From the NCBI RefSeq assembly GCF_900094585.1, contig NZ_FMAG01000001.1, positions 1,378,530-1,442,529 on the forward strand: 64,000 bases of DNA, written 5' to 3'. Below, in pieces: positions 49,434 to 58,309 of this stretch; the first letter of the stretch is position 1, and every line of letters starts with the position of its first letter. Source of the DNA: Martinezella multihospitum. Lineage in GTDB: Bacteria > Pseudomonadota > Alphaproteobacteria > Rhizobiales > Rhizobiaceae. The notes under the pieces are model-generated. The model worked only from the letters and a program-made list of their open reading frames with translations, did no database searches and was not told where the DNA came from. Position numbers and translations under genes: made by a program.

Positions 49434-50450
49434 TATCGCTCTGAGAGTGGCCTGTTCCTTCTGTTCGCCTATGGGGAGGCAGGCGAAGCTTTGGGTCGGC
49501 ATCGCCAATGTTATTCCGCTCGTCCTGCAATGTTCGTAGATGAGATCGATGATCTCGTTTTGTGCCGGCATGCGGCTTGCTGCGCTCGCGACACGGAAGA
49601 ACAGCTCGACCTCGATGGCGATTGCGTCGATCGTCTTGAGCGCGACGACCGGCGGCGGGTTCATGACGATCCTTTCGCAGCCCTGTAGAACGGCAAGCAT
49701 GACCTCTTCGACGAGCCGCGGCTTGTGAATAGCGGATATTCGTATCGTCAGCGAGATCTGGTGCGATTCATCCGGGCGGCTGCGATTGGTGACGCCCTGT
49801 TTCGCCAGCACGCCGTTCGGCAGCACGACGACGTTATGTCCGCTCGAAAGCAGGTTGGTGGAGCGCCAGTTGGTTTCAACGACACGCCCTTCGGTACCGT
49901 CGGCGAGCTGGATCCAGTCGCCGATGACGTAGGCGCGACCGAGTGCCAGCGCGATCCCGGAAAAGACATCGGCAAGCGTGTTCTGCAGCGCAAGGCCGAT
50001 AATGACGACGACGATGCCCGAGGTGGCAATCAGCGGCCCGACCGGTGCGCCGAAGACGAAGCCGATGACGGACAGGGCGACGCCGAGATAGACGATGCCG
50101 ACGATCAGATCCTGAAGAAGATGTGCCTCCTGCGGCCGGCGGTTGAGGGTGAGATAGATGTGGACAAAGCCGATCATCGTCCAGGCAAGATGCAGCCACC
50201 AGAGGATCCTTGCGGACTTGGCAAGCAGGATGCCAGCATCCTGTAGCTCGCCGTCATCGAGGTGATAGGGCGAAATTCCGGCACGCCAGAGCACGAGGCT
50301 CATGCAGCAAAAGAACAGGATCTGCACGACGAGGCGCGCGGTGGGGCGACGGCGCCCCTGGATGTGCCAGATGAGAATGCCGGCCAGCCCGAGCAGATTG
50401 ATCAGGACGAGCGGCAGAAAATGATGTTCGCCAAATATGATAGGGCTCAC
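49416..50450 (-). CDS. MscS-family mechanosensitive channel
   Basis: This 344-residue membrane protein has a GTG start. About five hydrophobic helices precede the pore-lining helix (ATSGIVVVIIGLALQNTLAD), followed by the conserved beta-domain (ALGRAYVIGDWIQLADGTEG, then NWRSTNLLSSGHNVVVLPNG). It releases solutes under osmotic stress. It has no C-terminal cyclic-nucleotide domain. It is the last gene of the Rrf2-linked run, separated from the cupin gene by about 60 bases and a hairpin, and may be partly independent. Confidence 0.92.
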   Translation of the reverse strand: MSPIIFGEHHFLPLVLINLLGLAGILIWHIQGRRRPTARLVVQILFFCCMSLVLWRAGISPYHLDDGELQDAGILLAKSARILWWLHLAWTMIGFVHIYLTLNRRPQEAHLLQDLIVGIVYLGVALSVIGFVFGAPVGPLIATSGIVVVIIGLALQNTLADVFSGIALALGRAYVIGDWIQLADGTEGRVVETNWRSTNLLSSGHNVVVLPNGVLAKQGVTNRSRPDESHQISLTIRISAIHKPRLVEEVMLAVLQGCERIVMNPPPVVALKTIDAIAIEVELFFRVASAASRMPAQNEIIDLIYEHCRTSGITLAMPTQSFACLPIGEQKEQATLRAISSGAL

Positions 50451-50480
50451 CGACGATGATTTCCTGAAGTCGGGAAGGGA

Positions 50481-50503
50481 CGGGCGCCTTGGGCACCCGC
50501 CCG
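50481..50503 (-). terminator. Hairpin between cupin and MscS genes
   Basis: CGGGCG (50481-50486) pairs with CGCCCG (50498-50503) with an 11-base loop. There is no T-run. It may reduce read-through from the cupin gene into the channel gene. Confidence 0.4.
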
Positions 50504-50510
50504 CATCCAG

Positions 50511-50927
50511 CTATTTCTTGATCGGGAAGGTCAGTTCCTTCTGGCTGGTGTCGACGACGAAGACGGCCAGGAGCTTTGCCGGCTTGGTCTTGCTGGCATT
50601 TGCGCTGACGCCGTGACGATCACCCGGCATCTCGGAGAAGTTTTCGCCGGCCCTGTAGACCTTTACCGGACCGTCATTGACCTGGCTGCGGATTGCCCCT
50701 TCCAGAACCGTCGCATAGATGAAGGCCGAACTGGGATGCGTATGACCCGGAGAGAAGCCGCCCGGGCCGTATTCGACCAGAACACCCTTGATGCTCTTGC
50801 CAGGGACGTTCGGCAATTCGTGCTCGTAGACAAGGGTGACTTTGGCGTCTTTTTGGTCGGCGGCGAAGGCGGCGCCCGTCGCAGACAAGAGCGCTGTGAT
50901 GGCAAGAACGAAGACTGGCTTGATCAT
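50511..50927 (-). CDS. Exported cupin-domain protein
   Basis: This 138-residue protein has a signal peptide (MIKPVFVLAITALLSATGAA) and a single cupin barrel. The motif GFSPGHTHPSSAFIYATVLE carries the His pair and Glu-like position for a metal, and FSEMPGDRHGVSANASKTKP the second His. It may bind a metal and act as a small periplasmic oxygenase, isomerase or sensor. AAAGGA precedes the ATG. It is fourth in the Rrf2-linked run. Confidence 0.9.
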   Translation of the reverse strand: MIKPVFVLAITALLSATGAAFAADQKDAKVTLVYEHELPNVPGKSIKGVLVEYGPGGFSPGHTHPSSAFIYATVLEGAIRSQVNDGPVKVYRAGENFSEMPGDRHGVSANASKTKPAKLLAVFVVDTSQKELTFPIKK

Positions 50928-50990
50928 GTCGAAATTTCCTTTCTCGAGGGTTGGGCGACACGCCGCTTAAGGCGACATGTCGTCATCCGG

Positions 50991-51743
50991 TCATTTCCGT
51001 GCGGAGGTCGCGAACCACTGTTCGAAGGTGATGTGACCGAGGCGGGGATTTTTGTCGGAGACAAGCGAGCCATCTTCCAGCTTCGTCCCGAAATACTGGG
51101 CATCAGGGTCGCCCTCGACCTTGCGGGCATCGCCCATGGCCTTCAGGTAGCGGGCTACAAGCTCGTTCATCCGGATACGTTCCGGGCCGGAGATCTCGAC
51201 TATGCCATTGATGGGCGCTGCGGTCGCGACGGAGGCCATGGCATCTGCGACGTCGTCGGAGGCGATCGGCTGCATATAGCCCACGGGCAGCCGTACTAGG
51301 TCCCCGACGGCGCCGGACTGGGCAATGCCGCCGATGAATTCCATGAACTGCGTCGAATGGACGATCGTATAGGGGATGCCGGATTTCCGGATGATTTCTT
51401 CCTGGGCGGCCTTGGCGCGCATGTAGCCGCTGTCGGGCAAGCGATCGACGCCGATGATCGAGAGCGCGATATGATGTTTCACGCCGGCGACCTTCGCCGC
51501 CGCCGTCAGATTGCGGCCCGCTGTCTCAAAGAATTCGAGCACTGCCTTGTCCTCGAAGGAGGGTGAGTTTGCGAGGTCCATGACGACAGAGGCGCCCGCG
51601 AGCGCTTCGGCGAGACCCTCGCCGGTAATCGTATTGACGCCGGTGTTCGGCGCGGCGGCAATGACTTCATGGCCCTGCTTGCGAAGACGGTCGGCCGTCT
51701 TTGAACCGATGAGGCCGGTTCCGCCGATGATGACGATTTTCAT
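50991..51743 (-). CDS. NAD(P)-binding NmrA/SDR-type protein
   Basis: The protein is 250 residues from ATG 51743 (GGAG six bases upstream). Nucleotide motif IIGGTGLIGSKTADRLRKQG; middle part VKHHIALSIIGVDRLPDSGY with MRAKAAQEEIIRKSGIPYTI. This resembles atypical SDRs such as NmrA and quinone-oxidoreductase-like sensors, which often bind NADP without strong catalysis. It follows the MBL gene by 161 bases in the Rrf2-linked run and precedes the cupin by 63. Confidence 0.9.
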   Translation of the reverse strand: MKIVIIGGTGLIGSKTADRLRKQGHEVIAAAPNTGVNTITGEGLAEALAGASVVMDLANSPSFEDKAVLEFFETAGRNLTAAAKVAGVKHHIALSIIGVDRLPDSGYMRAKAAQEEIIRKSGIPYTIVHSTQFMEFIGGIAQSGAVGDLVRLPVGYMQPIASDDVADAMASVATAAPINGIVEISGPERIRMNELVARYLKAMGDARKVEGDPDAQYFGTKLEDGSLVSDKNPRLGHITFEQWFATSARK

Positions 51744-51904
51744 GAGCTTCTCCAATTCGCGGCCGCGTCATGCGCCGCATTGTTCGTTCGTTTCTGTATG
51801 ATGGGTTGCGGGTCGGACCGTTTATGATGATGCCTTCATCGGCTCGGCCGAACTGGGCGTTTCCTGACGGCTGCACGCCGACCCGGCACCCGCTCGCTAG
51901 GCGT

Positions 51905-52819
51905 TTAGTAGTCCCAGAACACCGGCACCCAACGGAAGACATCGCCGTCGACTGCCACATGGCCAACCGAGGGGAATGGCATATGGGTGGCCACCAGTAG
52001 TCCGCCGGTCTCCGCCAGCTCCCGCAAAAGACGGACGCGCACGCGCGTAGCTTCTTCCGGGTCGTGTTCGAAGCCGTTGTGCCAGTCGGGATGTTCGAAG
52101 CCGACCGCGAACACGGCATCGCCGGCAAACATCAGCCGGTCCTTGCCGGAGGCGACGCGGACCACGCTGTGCCCGGGTGTGTGGCCGCCCGTCCGAGAGA
52201 CGACCACGCCCGGTGCCACCTGGTATTCATCACCGAACAGTTGCAGCTGGTTCTCGTACTCTTTCCTGAACTGCTTGGCGGCAGCGCGAAGCGCGTCCGG
52301 GAACCCGGGCGGCATTGATACATGGGAAAAATCGGGCGCCTCCCAGAATTTGATTTCGGCCGCTGCCACATGGATCCGGAGGTCCGGACGCAGCCGCTCC
52401 TTCACTCCACCGACGAGCAGCCCGCCAACGTGGTCCATATGCATGTGGGTCAGCACCACGTCGGTGACGGATCCAAGGTCGATGTCGGCGGCCTCCAGCC
52501 GCTTGATCAGCTGTCCGGCCCGCGGCAGGTTCAGCTCCGGGTCCAGTCCCAGGCCGGCGTCGATGAGGATGGTCTGCTTGCCGCTGCGCACCACGACCGC
52601 GTTCAGCGCCCAGTCGAAAGCATCCGGCGGCAGGAACATGTCGTTCAGCCATGCCGCGCGTTCGGCCGGGTCGGCATTATGTCCCAGCATCTTGGTCGGC
52701 AGCGGCAGCACGCCGTCGCTGATCACCAACACCTCGATATCGCCGATCCGCACCGCGTAGCGCGACGGAACCAGCTCGTCAGGGTTTGATTTAGCGGGAT
52801 GAGAGGTGTCCAGGTCCAT
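51905..52819 (-). CDS. Metallo-beta-lactamase-fold hydrolase
   Basis: This 304-residue MBL-fold enzyme starts at ATG 52819 with AGGAG upstream. The metal motif H-x-H-x-D-H is in VVLTHMHMDHVGGLLVGG, with SRTGGHTPGHSVVRVASG and FAGDAVFAVGFEHPDWHNGF supplying the other ligands. It resembles quorum-quenching lactonases and related lactone hydrolases (MDHVGG, TPGHS), but the substrate is unknown. It lies second in the Rrf2-linked run, 130 bases after the AhpD-like gene. Confidence 0.92.
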   Translation of the reverse strand: MDLDTSHPAKSNPDELVPSRYAVRIGDIEVLVISDGVLPLPTKMLGHNADPAERAAWLNDMFLPPDAFDWALNAVVVRSGKQTILIDAGLGLDPELNLPRAGQLIKRLEAADIDLGSVTDVVLTHMHMDHVGGLLVGGVKERLRPDLRIHVAAAEIKFWEAPDFSHVSMPPGFPDALRAAAKQFRKEYENQLQLFGDEYQVAPGVVVSRTGGHTPGHSVVRVASGKDRLMFAGDAVFAVGFEHPDWHNGFEHDPEEATRVRVRLLRELAETGGLLVATHMPFPSVGHVAVDGDVFRWVPVFWDY

Positions 52820-52951
52820 GGTTGTCTCCTGTTGATCGAGATCTTGGAACCGATTTGGCCGGCTCCACGGTTGAAACGATTGTCGTGAGATGTCTTGGTC
52901 GCGACCGCTTGAACGGCCGCGCATCGTTTGCCGAAGCTTTTGGCGAGAGGC

Positions 52952-53431
52952 TTAGTTGAGGCCGGCCCTGTCGAGGCCGTAGGCCTTGTCGGCTGACCCC
53001 GGCACGGTCTTGAAGGCGATGCTGGCGCGGTTCCAGGCATTGATGACCATGATCGCGAAGGTGAGATCGGAGATTTCCTTCTCGGAAAGCTGGCCGCGCA
53101 CGCGTTCGTAGAGCTCATCGGGAATGCCGCCTTCATGCAGTTTCGTCACTGCTTCAGTCCAGGCGAGTGCGGCACGTTCGCGGGGTATGAAAAGATTGGA
53201 TTCCCGCCAGATGGAGATGTGGTAGAGCCGGAGCTCGCTCTCGCCATGGATTTTGGCTTCCTTCACATGCATGTCCAGGCAGAAAGCGCAGCCATTGATC
53301 TGCGATGCGCGGATGTGAACGAGATCCTGGATCTTCTGGTCGATAGCACTGTCCTTCAGAGCCATGCTGAGTTCCGAGAGTTTCCTGAAAAGTTCCGGTG
53401 ATTGCTGGGCATAATTCAAACGCTGGGTCAT
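52952..53431 (-). CDS. AhpD/carboxymuconolactone-decarboxylase-like protein
   Basis: This 159-residue small peroxidase-like protein has the CxxC motif C48-A-F-C51 and His55 (NGCAFCLDMHVKEA), the AhpD hallmark for thiol-based reduction of peroxides. The rest is helical (NLFIPRERAALAWTEAVTKL). It starts at ATG 53431 with GGAGG upstream. It heads the minus-strand run and its promoter carries the palindrome AAGGATA-N5-TATCCTT found before the Rrf2 gene, so Rrf2 control is very likely. Confidence 0.93.
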   Translation of the reverse strand: MTQRLNYAQQSPELFRKLSELSMALKDSAIDQKIQDLVHIRASQINGCAFCLDMHVKEAKIHGESELRLYHISIWRESNLFIPRERAALAWTEAVTKLHEGGIPDELYERVRGQLSEKEISDLTFAIMVINAWNRASIAFKTVPGSADKAYGLDRAGLN

Positions 53432-53445
53432 GGTCGCCTCCGCTA

Positions 53446-53487
53446 TTAAGGATATTTAGTATCCTTGTGGATAAAAGATATCCTTAA
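53446..53487. promoter_or_regulatory. Rrf2 operator cluster upstream of the AhpD-like gene
   Basis: AAGGATA-N5-TATCCTT at 53448-53466 is followed by a third TATCCTT half-site at 53480-53486. TTAAGGATAT (53446-53455) and ATATCCTTAA (53478-53487) also form an outer inverted repeat. These lie between the divergent AhpD-like and LysR genes. Confidence 0.75.
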
Positions 53488-53558
53488 TAGCTGGACAGTA
53501 AAGTCCTTCCAGGCTAAGGTTCGAACATAAGGCCTATGCCGAAAAGTATGGGGTGGGG

Positions 53559-54470
53559 ATGGACATCGTATGCGCATTGCAAACATTCATGCGAGTGGTG
53601 GAGACTGGCTCTTTTTCCGCCGCTGCGATTGATCTCAGGCTGACGCAGCCTGCTGTCTCACGCCAGGTTTCGGCACTGGAAGCGTATCTCAACACACGTC
53701 TTCTGCATCGCACGACGACCGCGCTGGCGCTGACGGCGGAGGGGGAACAGATCATCCCGATGGCACTCAAGGTCATCGAAGCGGTCGAGGCGCTTAGCGA
53801 AACCACATGTCGTGATGGCGGGCGCGTGGCCGGCAAGGTGCGACTGGCTCTGCCGACACCGCTCGGGCTTTACGTCAGCGACCGGCTCGGGATACTGCTC
53901 GAACGCCATCGGGGACTTTCCGTCGACTTGCTCTTTCGCGAGGAGCCGTCCGACCTGGTCGAAGAGGGGATCGATCTCGAGGTGCGGCTGGGAATGGTCG
54001 CGGACTGCAGTCTGATGTGCCGCAGAATTGGGTGGACGACGGCCTTTCTCGTCGCTGCACCTTCCTATCTACAAGGGCGGGCAGCACCCAAAACACCCGA
54101 CGACGTCAGTGCTCATGATTGCATCTGTTACAATCGCGTCGGAAACGGCCGGGCATGGTCGTTCTCAAATGGCGCCGAGGACGTTAGCGTGCGTATCGCG
54201 CCGCGCCTCGTCGCCAGCAATGCGGTTGCCGTGCACCGTGCCGTGCTGGCTGGCAATGGGATTGCCGTGCTTTCCCACGTTCTTGTCGGGTCCGACATCG
54301 AGGAGGGCAGGCTTGTGAACGTCATGCCCGAATTTCCGCCGAGCCGGTTCGCCATCAGCGTCGTCTATCCATCGCGTCGGAACCTGCCATTGCGCATCAG
54401 GACGGTTCTCGACTTCCTGATTGAGATAGTCGGTGAGGATCCGCTGATGGCGCCTGTGTCTTCTCATTGA
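53559..54470 (+). CDS. LysR-family transcriptional regulator
   Basis: The protein is 303 residues from ATG 53559; GTG 53553 is possible. HTH: FMRVVETGSFSAAAIDLRLT then QPAVSRQVSALEAYLNTRLL. The effector domain follows (KVRLALPTPLGLYVSDRLGI). It belongs to the CrgA/DmlR-like group with short EGIDLEVRLG motif. It is divergent from the AhpD-like gene, so it could co-regulate that operon together with Rrf2, or it may control only itself. Confidence 0.92.
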   Translation: MDIVCALQTFMRVVETGSFSAAAIDLRLTQPAVSRQVSALEAYLNTRLLHRTTTALALTAEGEQIIPMALKVIEAVEALSETTCRDGGRVAGKVRLALPTPLGLYVSDRLGILLERHRGLSVDLLFREEPSDLVEEGIDLEVRLGMVADCSLMCRRIGWTTAFLVAAPSYLQGRAAPKTPDDVSAHDCICYNRVGNGRAWSFSNGAEDVSVRIAPRLVASNAVAVHRAVLAGNGIAVLSHVLVGSDIEEGRLVNVMPEFPPSRFAISVVYPSRRNLPLRIRTVLDFLIEIVGEDPLMAPVSSH

Positions 54471-55000
54471 TTGCGTCGACGGCGCTCGGATTGTCTGCCA
54501 GCTCGATATGCTCTCCTATGGCGATGAGATCGGCATAGGCAGTTGCTTGGAAAGACGGCATTTCCGGCTGCGGGCAAGCATCGTTATCCGATCATGTTTC
54601 AACCCTACGGTTACTTCTGGCTTCAGCTGAAGCCCTGATCGAGGTAAGGCTTCCAGCCATCAAAGCACGGCCAGCTTGTCCTTGTTCCTCCATTTGAGAA
54701 CGGCAGCTCTGGTTGCACGATGACCTTCGTGTCATTCGGCGCCAATCGTTCCTTCGCCATATGATTTTGCCCCTGCGGGCAGGCTCCGTGACTGTTGCTC
54801 CGGTTGGGGCCGATATTGGGACGCTCCACCGATTGTTTCCGTTCGCTGCTCGCTTGATCTCAATCCGCATTTCTACTGCGCCGTCTCTTGCAATTTCGAA
54901 CCCGACAAGCGGCCGGGCGGGCAAAAATTCTCTACAAAAAAGATGAAGAATAGCATATTTGAGACTTCAGTTTTGAAAACTGAGATGTTAGTTTCACAAT
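54471..55000. other. Gap upstream of the GntR/peptide-uptake operon
   Basis: A minus-strand frame at 54623-54829 contains KERLAPNDTKVIVQPELPFS but is not recognisable, and no gene is supported. At the right end is the palindrome listed at 54967-54983. Confidence 0.45.
54967..54983. promoter_or_regulatory. Probable operator of the GntR/peptide-uptake operon
   Basis: TCAGTTTT-G-AAAACTGA, a 17-bp palindrome with perfect 8-bp arms, ending 17 bases before the GntR start codon. No strong ribosome site is seen before the ATG at 55001, so the leader may be short. Confidence 0.65.
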
Positions 55001-55801
55001 ATGCTCGATCACCAAAGTCCCTTTCTTGCTCAAAGCCCCAGCGATCTCGTTGCGATCGCCGAGGACAGGATTCGCAACGCGATCAAGCTCGGTGAGTTTT
55101 CTCCGGGTGAGCGGCTCTCCGAACAGGTTCTTTGCGATACCTATCGGTTCGGGCGCGGGGTCGTTCGATCTGCGCTCAGCCGTCTGGCGCACAAGGGTTT
55201 CGTCTCGGCGCAGCCAAGGAGTGGATGGCGGGTTTGCTCCATCACCGCGTTGGGTCTGCGAGAAATTACGCTTGGTCGAACCCGGTTGGAGCCGCTTTTG
55301 GTGGATGTCGATCTGTCTGCTGACGATATTGCCCGTCTGGAAACCTTGTGTGACATGCAGGCGGCCTTGCGATTGGGTGGCTCGGCGCACGGATCGCAGC
55401 TGTCCCTCATTCGGGAATACGAGCGGCAGATCAGGAGCTTGCTCGCGGCGCGTCTCAAGGCGCCGCTGATTGCCGATTGGCTGGATATCCTGTGGCACAG
55501 GGCCGATTATTACCTCAACTTTTTCGAGGCATCCTCCGTCCAGCGTCTCGAAGCGGTCGACTGGACCGATTTCGTTGCGGCGAAGAAGGCGCATCGCAAT
55601 GGCGATGCGGCAGAGCTGCTCAAGCTCGCTTGTGATGCCTTTGCCGAATTTACCCAGGCAAGTCTGCTGAAGTCGGAGCTTGCTGCGCCCGTGGAGCGCA
55701 AGGCCAAGCGTCCTTCGGTATCAAGTCCTTCGATATCAAATGATGAGACCCGCATTTCTCGTCCCGTCCGGGAGCGATCGTTTTTGAAAAAGGATTTTTA
55801 G
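55001..55801 (+). CDS. GntR-family regulator at the head of a peptide-uptake operon
   Basis: This 266-residue regulator has winged helix AIKLGEFSPGERLSEQVLCD then FGRGVVRSALSRLAHKGFVS, followed by an FCD-like helical sensor (LLAARLKAPLIADWLDILWH). A Ser/Arg/Lys-rich tail follows. The next gene's ATG begins directly after its stop codon, so they are one transcript. It probably represses the operon through the upstream palindrome until the transported compound or a product binds. Confidence 0.9.
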   Translation: MLDHQSPFLAQSPSDLVAIAEDRIRNAIKLGEFSPGERLSEQVLCDTYRFGRGVVRSALSRLAHKGFVSAQPRSGWRVCSITALGLREITLGRTRLEPLLVDVDLSADDIARLETLCDMQAALRLGGSAHGSQLSLIREYERQIRSLLAARLKAPLIADWLDILWHRADYYLNFFEASSVQRLEAVDWTDFVAAKKAHRNGDAAELLKLACDAFAEFTQASLLKSELAAPVERKAKRPSVSSPSISNDETRISRPVRERSFLKKDF

Positions 55802-57301
55802 ATGCGAGCGATAAGAACTCTTGCGATTGCCGTTTCTGTTGCGGCGATGATGTCCGTTGCGGGCCAAGCCGCCGCAAAAGACAAGGTCGTGATCGACCTT
55901 GTGAGCGAGCCGTCGTCGCTCGACCCGCAGAAGCAATGGAATCCGGACAGCTATTTCGTCTATCGCAACATCTTCGACCAGCTGGTCACGCGCGATGACA
56001 ATGGCAAGATCGTACCTGCGATCGCCACCTCCTGGACATATAAGTCGGATGCTGAAATTGCCTTCACATTGCGCGATGATGCGGTCTTTCACGACGGACA
56101 AAAACTGACGCCCGATGACGTGGCTTTCAGCATCAACCGCATCATCGACAAGAAGTTCGCAAGCCCGCAGCTAAGCCAGTTCAACAAGATCCTATCGGCC
56201 GCGGTCACTGGCCCACATGAGGTGACCATTCGCACCAATGGACCTTATCCGGTGCTCCTGGCGCAGCTCGTCAAGCTTTCCATCGTGCCGAAGCATGTTG
56301 TCGAGGCCGTGGGCGACGATGCCTTCAACCTGTCGCCTGTCGGCTCAGGGCCGTACAAATTCGAAAAGTGGCAGCGCGGTATTGCCGTTTCCCTGGTGCG
56401 CAACGATGGCTATTGGGGCAGCAAGGGCTATTTTCAAAGTGCCGAATTCCGCGCTGTGCCGGACGCTGCCACTCGCGTCGCCGATCTGAAGGCCGGAAGT
56501 GCTGATCTTGCCGTGACGCTCGATCCGGATCTTGGCGCCCAGCTTCAAGGGGTGGCCGGCACCAAGGTACTGACGGCGGTAACGGAACGCATCGCCTATC
56601 TGAAGCTCAATCCGTCCATTCCTCCGTTCGACGATGTCAATTTGCGGCGTGCTGTCGCTTACGCCATCGACAAGCAGTCGATCGTCGACGGTCTGCTCGG
56701 CGGCTTTGACAAACCCGTCCCGCAATTGGCTTCGCCGGACTATACGGGTTATGTTTCCGGTATCGAAGGGCTTCCTTTCGATCCGAAACAGGCACATGAG
56801 CTCGTCGAAAAGGCCGGCAGCGTCGCGACGCAGCCAATTGCCTTCCTGACGTCGCCCACCTTCGATCAGCGGATCGTGCAGGCAATCGTGCAGCAGCTCA
56901 ATGATGTCGGCTTCAAGGTCAATGTCGAGACGGTGGATTTCGCCACCTATTTGCAACGGGTCCAGAGCGAGAAAAACAAGCAGCCGGCCATTTCCTTCGG
57001 CAGGTGGTCATGTGCCTGCCAGGATGCGGATGGCATATCCTTCCCGCTTCTGCATAGCAGCAGCTCGTTTTCGGCAGTGTCGGACCCGAGCATCGATGCG
57101 CTCCTCAACAGTGCGCGCAATACGCTCGACGAGAAGAAGCGGCTTGAAGCCTATAAGGACGTCGCCACGGTCGTTGCGAAGGATGTTCCGATCCTGCCGC
57201 TTTATCAGGCAGCCGTTATCTACGGTGCGTCCGACAAGCTCGAATGGAAGCCGACGGCCAATGAGAGCTTCTTCCTCAACAGGGTAAGCTGGCACGACTA
57301 G
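55802..57301 (+). CDS. Peptide ABC transporter substrate-binding protein (family 5)
   Basis: This 499-residue periplasmic binding protein of the DppA/OppA type has a signal peptide (RTLAIAVSVAAMMSVAGQAA). Family motifs: DLVSEPSSLDPQKQWNPDSY, AFTLRDDAVFHDGQKLTPDD and GSGPYKFEKWQRGIAVSLVR, with RRAVAYAIDKQSIVDGLL. It captures a peptide, sugar-peptide or similar compound for the two permeases downstream. It starts directly after the GntR stop; the ribosome site AAAGGA lies in the end of the GntR gene. Confidence 0.94.
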   Translation: MRAIRTLAIAVSVAAMMSVAGQAAAKDKVVIDLVSEPSSLDPQKQWNPDSYFVYRNIFDQLVTRDDNGKIVPAIATSWTYKSDAEIAFTLRDDAVFHDGQKLTPDDVAFSINRIIDKKFASPQLSQFNKILSAAVTGPHEVTIRTNGPYPVLLAQLVKLSIVPKHVVEAVGDDAFNLSPVGSGPYKFEKWQRGIAVSLVRNDGYWGSKGYFQSAEFRAVPDAATRVADLKAGSADLAVTLDPDLGAQLQGVAGTKVLTAVTERIAYLKLNPSIPPFDDVNLRRAVAYAIDKQSIVDGLLGGFDKPVPQLASPDYTGYVSGIEGLPFDPKQAHELVEKAGSVATQPIAFLTSPTFDQRIVQAIVQQLNDVGFKVNVETVDFATYLQRVQSEKNKQPAISFGRWSCACQDADGISFPLLHSSSSFSAVSDPSIDALLNSARNTLDEKKRLEAYKDVATVVAKDVPILPLYQAAVIYGASDKLEWKPTANESFFLNRVSWHD

Positions 57302-57379
57302 AGCCGTTATGACGAAGTTCGGACGACCTTCAGCCTAGCCGTTTGTCGAGGCCCGGATCATCGGGGAAAGGAAAAGGGG

Positions 57380-58309
57380 ATGGCTGCCTTCATCGCCAGA
57401 CGCTTGATCCAGGCCTTCATCGCCTTGTTCGGTGTCATAACGCTGGTGTTCTTTCTGCAGCGCCTGACCGGCGATCCGGTGCTGCTGCTGGTGCCGCAGG
57501 GCGCTACTCAGGCCGACATCGATGTCATGCGGACCGCTCTTGGCTTCGACAAGCCGCTTTACATCCAGTATTTCCACTTCCTGTCCAGCCTGGCACAATT
57601 CGATCTCGGCCGCTCCTATGTGCAGAACCTGCCGGTGGTCGAGATCATCGCTAGCCGTATTCCCTACACGTTGGAGCTGGCCGCCGGCGCCTTGCTGGTC
57701 GCGGTCGGCTTTGGCGTGCCGATCGGCGTCGTGCTGGCCGTGCGGCGCAAGCGCTGGGAAGCCCGCTGGCTGATCGGTCTGGTGCTCGTCGGGCAATCCA
57801 TGCCGACCTTCTGGACTTCGGTCCTGCTCATCATGTTCTTCGGAGTCTTCCTGCGCTGGTTGCCGCCGTCTGGGGCGAACGGGCTCGAAAGCCTGCTGAT
57901 GCCGTCCTTCGCTCTCGGTCTTCTGTCTATGGCGACCTTCGCCCGCGTCACACGCACCTCCGTCCTCGATGAGTTGAGCAAGGACTATGTTCGCACGGCC
58001 CACGCCAAGGGTCTGTCGACGTCTCGTCTGGTCTTCCACCACCTCATGCGCAATGCCGCGGTACCGATCGTGACGATCTCCGCTCTCGAAATCGCCAATC
58101 TGCTGACGGGTGCGATCATCATAGAAACGGTCTTCGCCTGGCCAGGCCTCGGTCAATTGACCATGCAGGCTATCAGCGCACGCGATTTCGCGGTGGTCCA
58201 GGGCATCGTGCTGATCGGCGCGGCGGTGGCGATCCTGCTCAATCTTGCGGCTGACCTGCTCTACAGCCTCATCGACCCACGCATTCGTCTTGGCGGGAGA
58301 CCGGCATGA
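57380..58309 (+). CDS. Peptide ABC transporter permease (DppB-like)
   Basis: This 309-residue membrane subunit starts FIARRLIQAFIALFGVITLV and has the DppB LRWLPPSGA signature between helices. The ATPase-docking loop reads LDELSKDYVRTAHAKGLS. Six helices are visible. It precedes the DppC gene with an ATGA overlap. Confidence 0.95.
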   Translation: MAAFIARRLIQAFIALFGVITLVFFLQRLTGDPVLLLVPQGATQADIDVMRTALGFDKPLYIQYFHFLSSLAQFDLGRSYVQNLPVVEIIASRIPYTLELAAGALLVAVGFGVPIGVVLAVRRKRWEARWLIGLVLVGQSMPTFWTSVLLIMFFGVFLRWLPPSGANGLESLLMPSFALGLLSMATFARVTRTSVLDELSKDYVRTAHAKGLSTSRLVFHHLMRNAAVPIVTISALEIANLLTGAIIIETVFAWPGLGQLTMQAISARDFAVVQGIVLIGAAVAILLNLAADLLYSLIDPRIRLGGRPA

